From the NCBI RefSeq assembly GCF_019599265.1, contig NZ_JAHZTC010000001.1, positions 310,001-374,000 on the forward strand: a stretch of DNA of 64,000 bases, read 5' to 3'. The notes under the pieces are model-generated. The model did not search any database. It worked only from the letters and a program-made list of their open reading frames with translations, and was not told the origin of the DNA. Below are positions 61,898-64,000 of this stretch, one piece after another (position 1 is the first letter of the stretch; every line of letters starts with the position of its first letter). This stretch comes from Pontibacter sp. HSC-14F20. Its GTDB lineage: Bacteria; Bacteroidota; Bacteroidia; Cytophagales; Hymenobacteraceae. Made by a program: the position numbers and the translations under genes.

Positions 61898-64000
61898 TTA
61901 TCTGTTTCTTCGTTTCACGCTGCGGGTAGGTATAGCTGTCAGCGGATCTTCCGGCCAGTGATGTTTGGGGTATCGTCCCCTCAGGTCTTTTCTTATCTCG
62001 AAATAACCGAAATTCCAGAAACTGCGCAGGTCACGCGTTACCTGTACGGGGCGTGAGGCCGGAGATAGCAGGTGCAGCAATACGGGTACTTTGCCATTTG
62101 CAATCTTGGGGGTGTCCAGCAGACCGAACACTTCCTGCAGGCGTACTGCCAGTACGGGTGTTTCCGGGTCAGTATAATCCAGTGCAATGCGGGAGCCGCT
62201 GGGTACCTGCAGGTGAGAAGGGGCCTGTTGATCAAGCTCCTGCTGCTGCTCCCAGCTGAGCAACGACACTAGGATCATATTTAAATCGAGTCGGCTGACC
62301 TGGTCCATACTGCGCAGGCCCGCCAGTTGCGGCAGGAGCCATTCTTCTATGGTTAGTTCCAACGCCTGATCCGATACATCCGGCCATCGATCTGCCGCGA
62401 TATGGTGGAGAAAAGTAATCCGTTGGCGGGTACGGATTGCTTCATCTGACCAGGGAAGTCGTGCTATACCTTTATCCTGAAGGGCCTGTAATAAAGCTGC
62501 CGCCACTTGCTCCGGATCAGGCTGCAGGATTTGTTTCTCTTCCAGTACTAACGCACCAAGTTTAATAATACGCCTTGCCTGTACCCGGTTACTGGCATTA
62601 TCCCAGCGTACTTCTTCAGTTTGTATGAGTTGTGTTTCAAAATGCTCGAGCACTTCGTCTTTGCTGAGCGGCGCTGCGAGCATAATACGTGGGTGCTGCC
62701 CCGCATCCAGGTGCGCGATGCCATAGTAGGCTGCTTCGGAAAATAACTCTGTGGGGAGTGAAGCGCGTTGGCCGGTGATCAGTCGCACCTTGCCCGTATT
62801 TTCCCGTTGTGCCAACCGGTCCGGGTAGGCCAGGGCTGTGAGGATACCAGCTGCATGTGGCTCGATCGTACCTTTAGGGGCACGAAGGCGCTGGCGCAGG
62901 TGCTGGGCCTGCTCCTGCACGCGCCGGATAGCATTCTCGTCACGCACAAAACCAGGAATAGGAGGGCGCTTTCCTGCCAGTAGTTCAAGTCGCAGCGCCA
63001 GGTCAGGCAGGGGAGTAGTAAAGGGCTGTTGCGCCCGGATAATGTCGCGCTCAGCGAGTAAAGCAGCTAGTGTGCAGGCCGTTTCGGTCAGTCCCAGTTC
63101 GTGCCCCCTGATCACGAGGTGCCCTAAACGGGGTGTCAGACCCATGGAAGCGATTGCTTTGCCGTGGGTGGTAGCATTGCCTGCCGCGTCCATTGCTTCC
63201 AGACGCAGGAGTAAGTCACGGGACAGGGAAAGGGCTGCAGCAGGCGGTGCGTCCAGCCACTGCAGGGAAGTGACGTCTTTAATACCCCATAAGGCCAGTT
63301 CTAGAGCCAGACCAGAAAGGTCAGCTTCACAAATCTCGGGATCCTGCCGCTCCGGCAGTTGCAACTGATCGGCTGTGGACCAGAGCCGGTAGCAGATACC
63401 CGGACCCAATCGACCGGCACGTCCGCGCCGCTGGTCCGCTGCAGCTTTAGATACAGGTGTGGTAACGAGTGTCGTGAGTCCGGTGCGGGGCAGGAAGCGG
63501 GGCACACGCGCATACCCACCATCTACCACGATTTTTACTCCTTCTATAGTTAAGCTGGTTTCGGCAATGCTGGTCGCGAGCACTATTTTTCGGTTACCGG
63601 CGGGAGAGGGCTGAATGGCTGCCATCTGCCGGCTAAGGGCCAGGTCGCCGTGCAACAGGTGCAGTGCTACATTGCTTGGTAATCTGCTTTCCAGCTGATC
63701 AGCCACCCGGCGCATCTCGCCCATACCAGGTAGAAAGACAAGAATGTCCCCGGCTGTTTCTTCGCGTAATGCTTTTACGATCGCTTTCGGCACCAGCTGT
63801 TGGAGGCGCTCAGCAGATCGGGTGCCAGCTGCGGCAACTTCGGCAGGTGTCAGGTAATGGGTTTCGACAGGGTAGAGGCGACCGTCGCTTCGAATGACCG
63901 GGGCCTGCAGCCACTTGCCTATACCTGTTGCGTCGAGGGTGGCGCTCATGATCACGATACGCAGGTCGGGACGTAGCACGGCTTGAGCATCCAGCGCAAG
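61898..64000 (-). CDS. hrpB: ATP-dependent helicase HrpB (N-terminal part outside the window)
   Basis: The frame is open at the right edge (seven more codons before the first GTG), so about the first 130 residues, including the Walker A and DEAH boxes, are missing. The 701 residues present begin LALDAQAVLRPDLRIVIMSA, covering helicase motif III (SAT). Motif Ia/IV (ILVFLPGMGEMRRV), motif V (LATSIAETSLTIEGV) and motif VI (DQRRGRAGRLGPGICYRLW) follow. HA2 and the HrpB C-terminal domain (about 560-680: SGSRIALDYTDPETPVLAVR, VTRDLRSFWNFGYFEIRKDL) finish it. HrpB proteins are DEAH/RHA-type RNA helicases of uncertain role, distinct from HrpA. No neighbours on the right are visible. Confidence 0.94.
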   Translation of the reverse strand, partial: LALDAQAVLRPDLRIVIMSATLDATGIGKWLQAPVIRSDGRLYPVETHYLTPAEVAAAGTRSAERLQQLVPKAIVKALREETAGDILVFLPGMGEMRRVADQLESRLPSNVALHLLHGDLALSRQMAAIQPSPAGNRKIVLATSIAETSLTIEGVKIVVDGGYARVPRFLPRTGLTTLVTTPVSKAAADQRRGRAGRLGPGICYRLWSTADQLQLPERQDPEICEADLSGLALELALWGIKDVTSLQWLDAPPAAALSLSRDLLLRLEAMDAAGNATTHGKAIASMGLTPRLGHLVIRGHELGLTETACTLAALLAERDIIRAQQPFTTPLPDLALRLELLAGKRPPIPGFVRDENAIRRVQEQAQHLRQRLRAPKGTIEPHAAGILTALAYPDRLAQRENTGKVRLITGQRASLPTELFSEAAYYGIAHLDAGQHPRIMLAAPLSKDEVLEHFETQLIQTEEVRWDNASNRVQARRIIKLGALVLEEKQILQPDPEQVAAALLQALQDKGIARLPWSDEAIRTRQRITFLHHIAADRWPDVSDQALELTIEEWLLPQLAGLRSMDQVSRLDLNMILVSLLSWEQQQELDQQAPSHLQVPSGSRIALDYTDPETPVLAVRLQEVFGLLDTPKIANGKVPVLLHLLSPASRPVQVTRDLRSFWNFGYFEIRKDLRGRYPKHHWPEDPLTAIPTRSVKRRNR

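Noticed and set aside
1..64000. Iterated word as a set of promoters: TATACCTTTG resembles the Bacteroidota -7 box TAnnTTTG
   Set aside because: Only a few copies are followed by TTTG, most are inside genes, and no consistent -33 TTTG at about 19 bp could be found. I therefore report no promoters from it.
1..64000. CRISPR arrays, tRNA or rRNA genes, prophage or complete insertion sequences
   Set aside because: No regularly spaced repeats, cloverleaf-like sequence, rRNA segments, integrase or transposase genes were recognised in any frame.

Overview
The window comes from a chromosome of a gliding-type Bacteroidota, most likely a Cytophagales member of the Hymenobacteraceae kind (Pontibacter, Rufibacter, Hymenobacter). 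That placement is an inference. It rests on a type IX secretion cargo protein with a gliding-motility C-terminal domain next to a PorP/SprF protein, an HYC_CC_PP family protein, a DUF2911 protein, several Bacteroidota-style lipoproteins, and dispersed intergenic repeats of a kind I remember from this phylum. Composition is moderately GC-rich and gene density is high. I see no rRNA, tRNA, CRISPR, prophage or complete insertion sequence. Two genes run off the edges: a surface adhesin-like protein on the left and an HrpB-type helicase on the right.

Layout. 0-5.2 kb: T9SS cargo and SprF-like protein, then on the other strand a GAF histidine kinase, heme A synthase and a DUF2892 membrane protein. 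5.4-13.0 kb: a copper/silver-type efflux locus (HYC_CC_PP protein, CusA-like RND pump, TolC-family channel, CusB-like adaptor with a heavy-metal-binding domain), followed by a repeat-rich gap. 13.5-16.5 kb: GreB-like factor, MltD-like lytic transglycosylase, GNAT protein. 16.8-32.7 kb: a complete 13-gene respiratory complex I operon on the minus strand (nuoA, B, CD, E-N), headed by a CBS-domain gene. Subunit sizes and the nuoCD fusion resemble the E. coli-type enzyme. 32.7-36.9 kb: a phosphoenolpyruvate synthase remnant, an ATP-cone/nuclease fusion, a tandem-domain lipoprotein, DUF2911 and DUF922-like proteins. 37-49 kb: M1 peptidase, cold shock protein, S1/P1 nuclease, P1-family peptidase, class IV aminotransferase, PAP2 phosphatase, PepSY-like/SdiA-regulated protein, a two-component system and PBP1A. 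49.8-64 kb: tandem STAS-like protein, malate:quinone oxidoreductase, M13 peptidase, GNAT plus an unusual methyltransferase, fasciclin lipoprotein, an M16 peptidase pair, a small lipoprotein and HrpB.

Functional themes. Aerobic respiration is prominent: complex I and malate:quinone oxidoreductase both feed the quinone pool, and heme A synthase serves an aa3-type oxidase. Copper handling (Cus-type efflux) fits with it. A large set of exported peptidases and nucleases (M1, M13, M16 x2, P1, S1/P1) suggests a heterotroph that scavenges protein and nucleic acid.

The most striking signal is at the DNA level. A short word, core GGTATA (commonly CAGGTATAG or its complement CTATACCTG), recurs across the whole window in every reading frame, on both strands, and in genes and gaps alike. 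It sometimes forms inverted pairs that build terminators. It behaves like a highly iterated genomic word such as HIP1 of cyanobacteria, and I cannot name a described counterpart. Other points worth a look are the ATP-cone/nuclease fusion, a Met/Gly/Ser-rich insert in the efflux channel, the methyltransferase-GNAT pair, and duplicated or split intergenic repeat modules.
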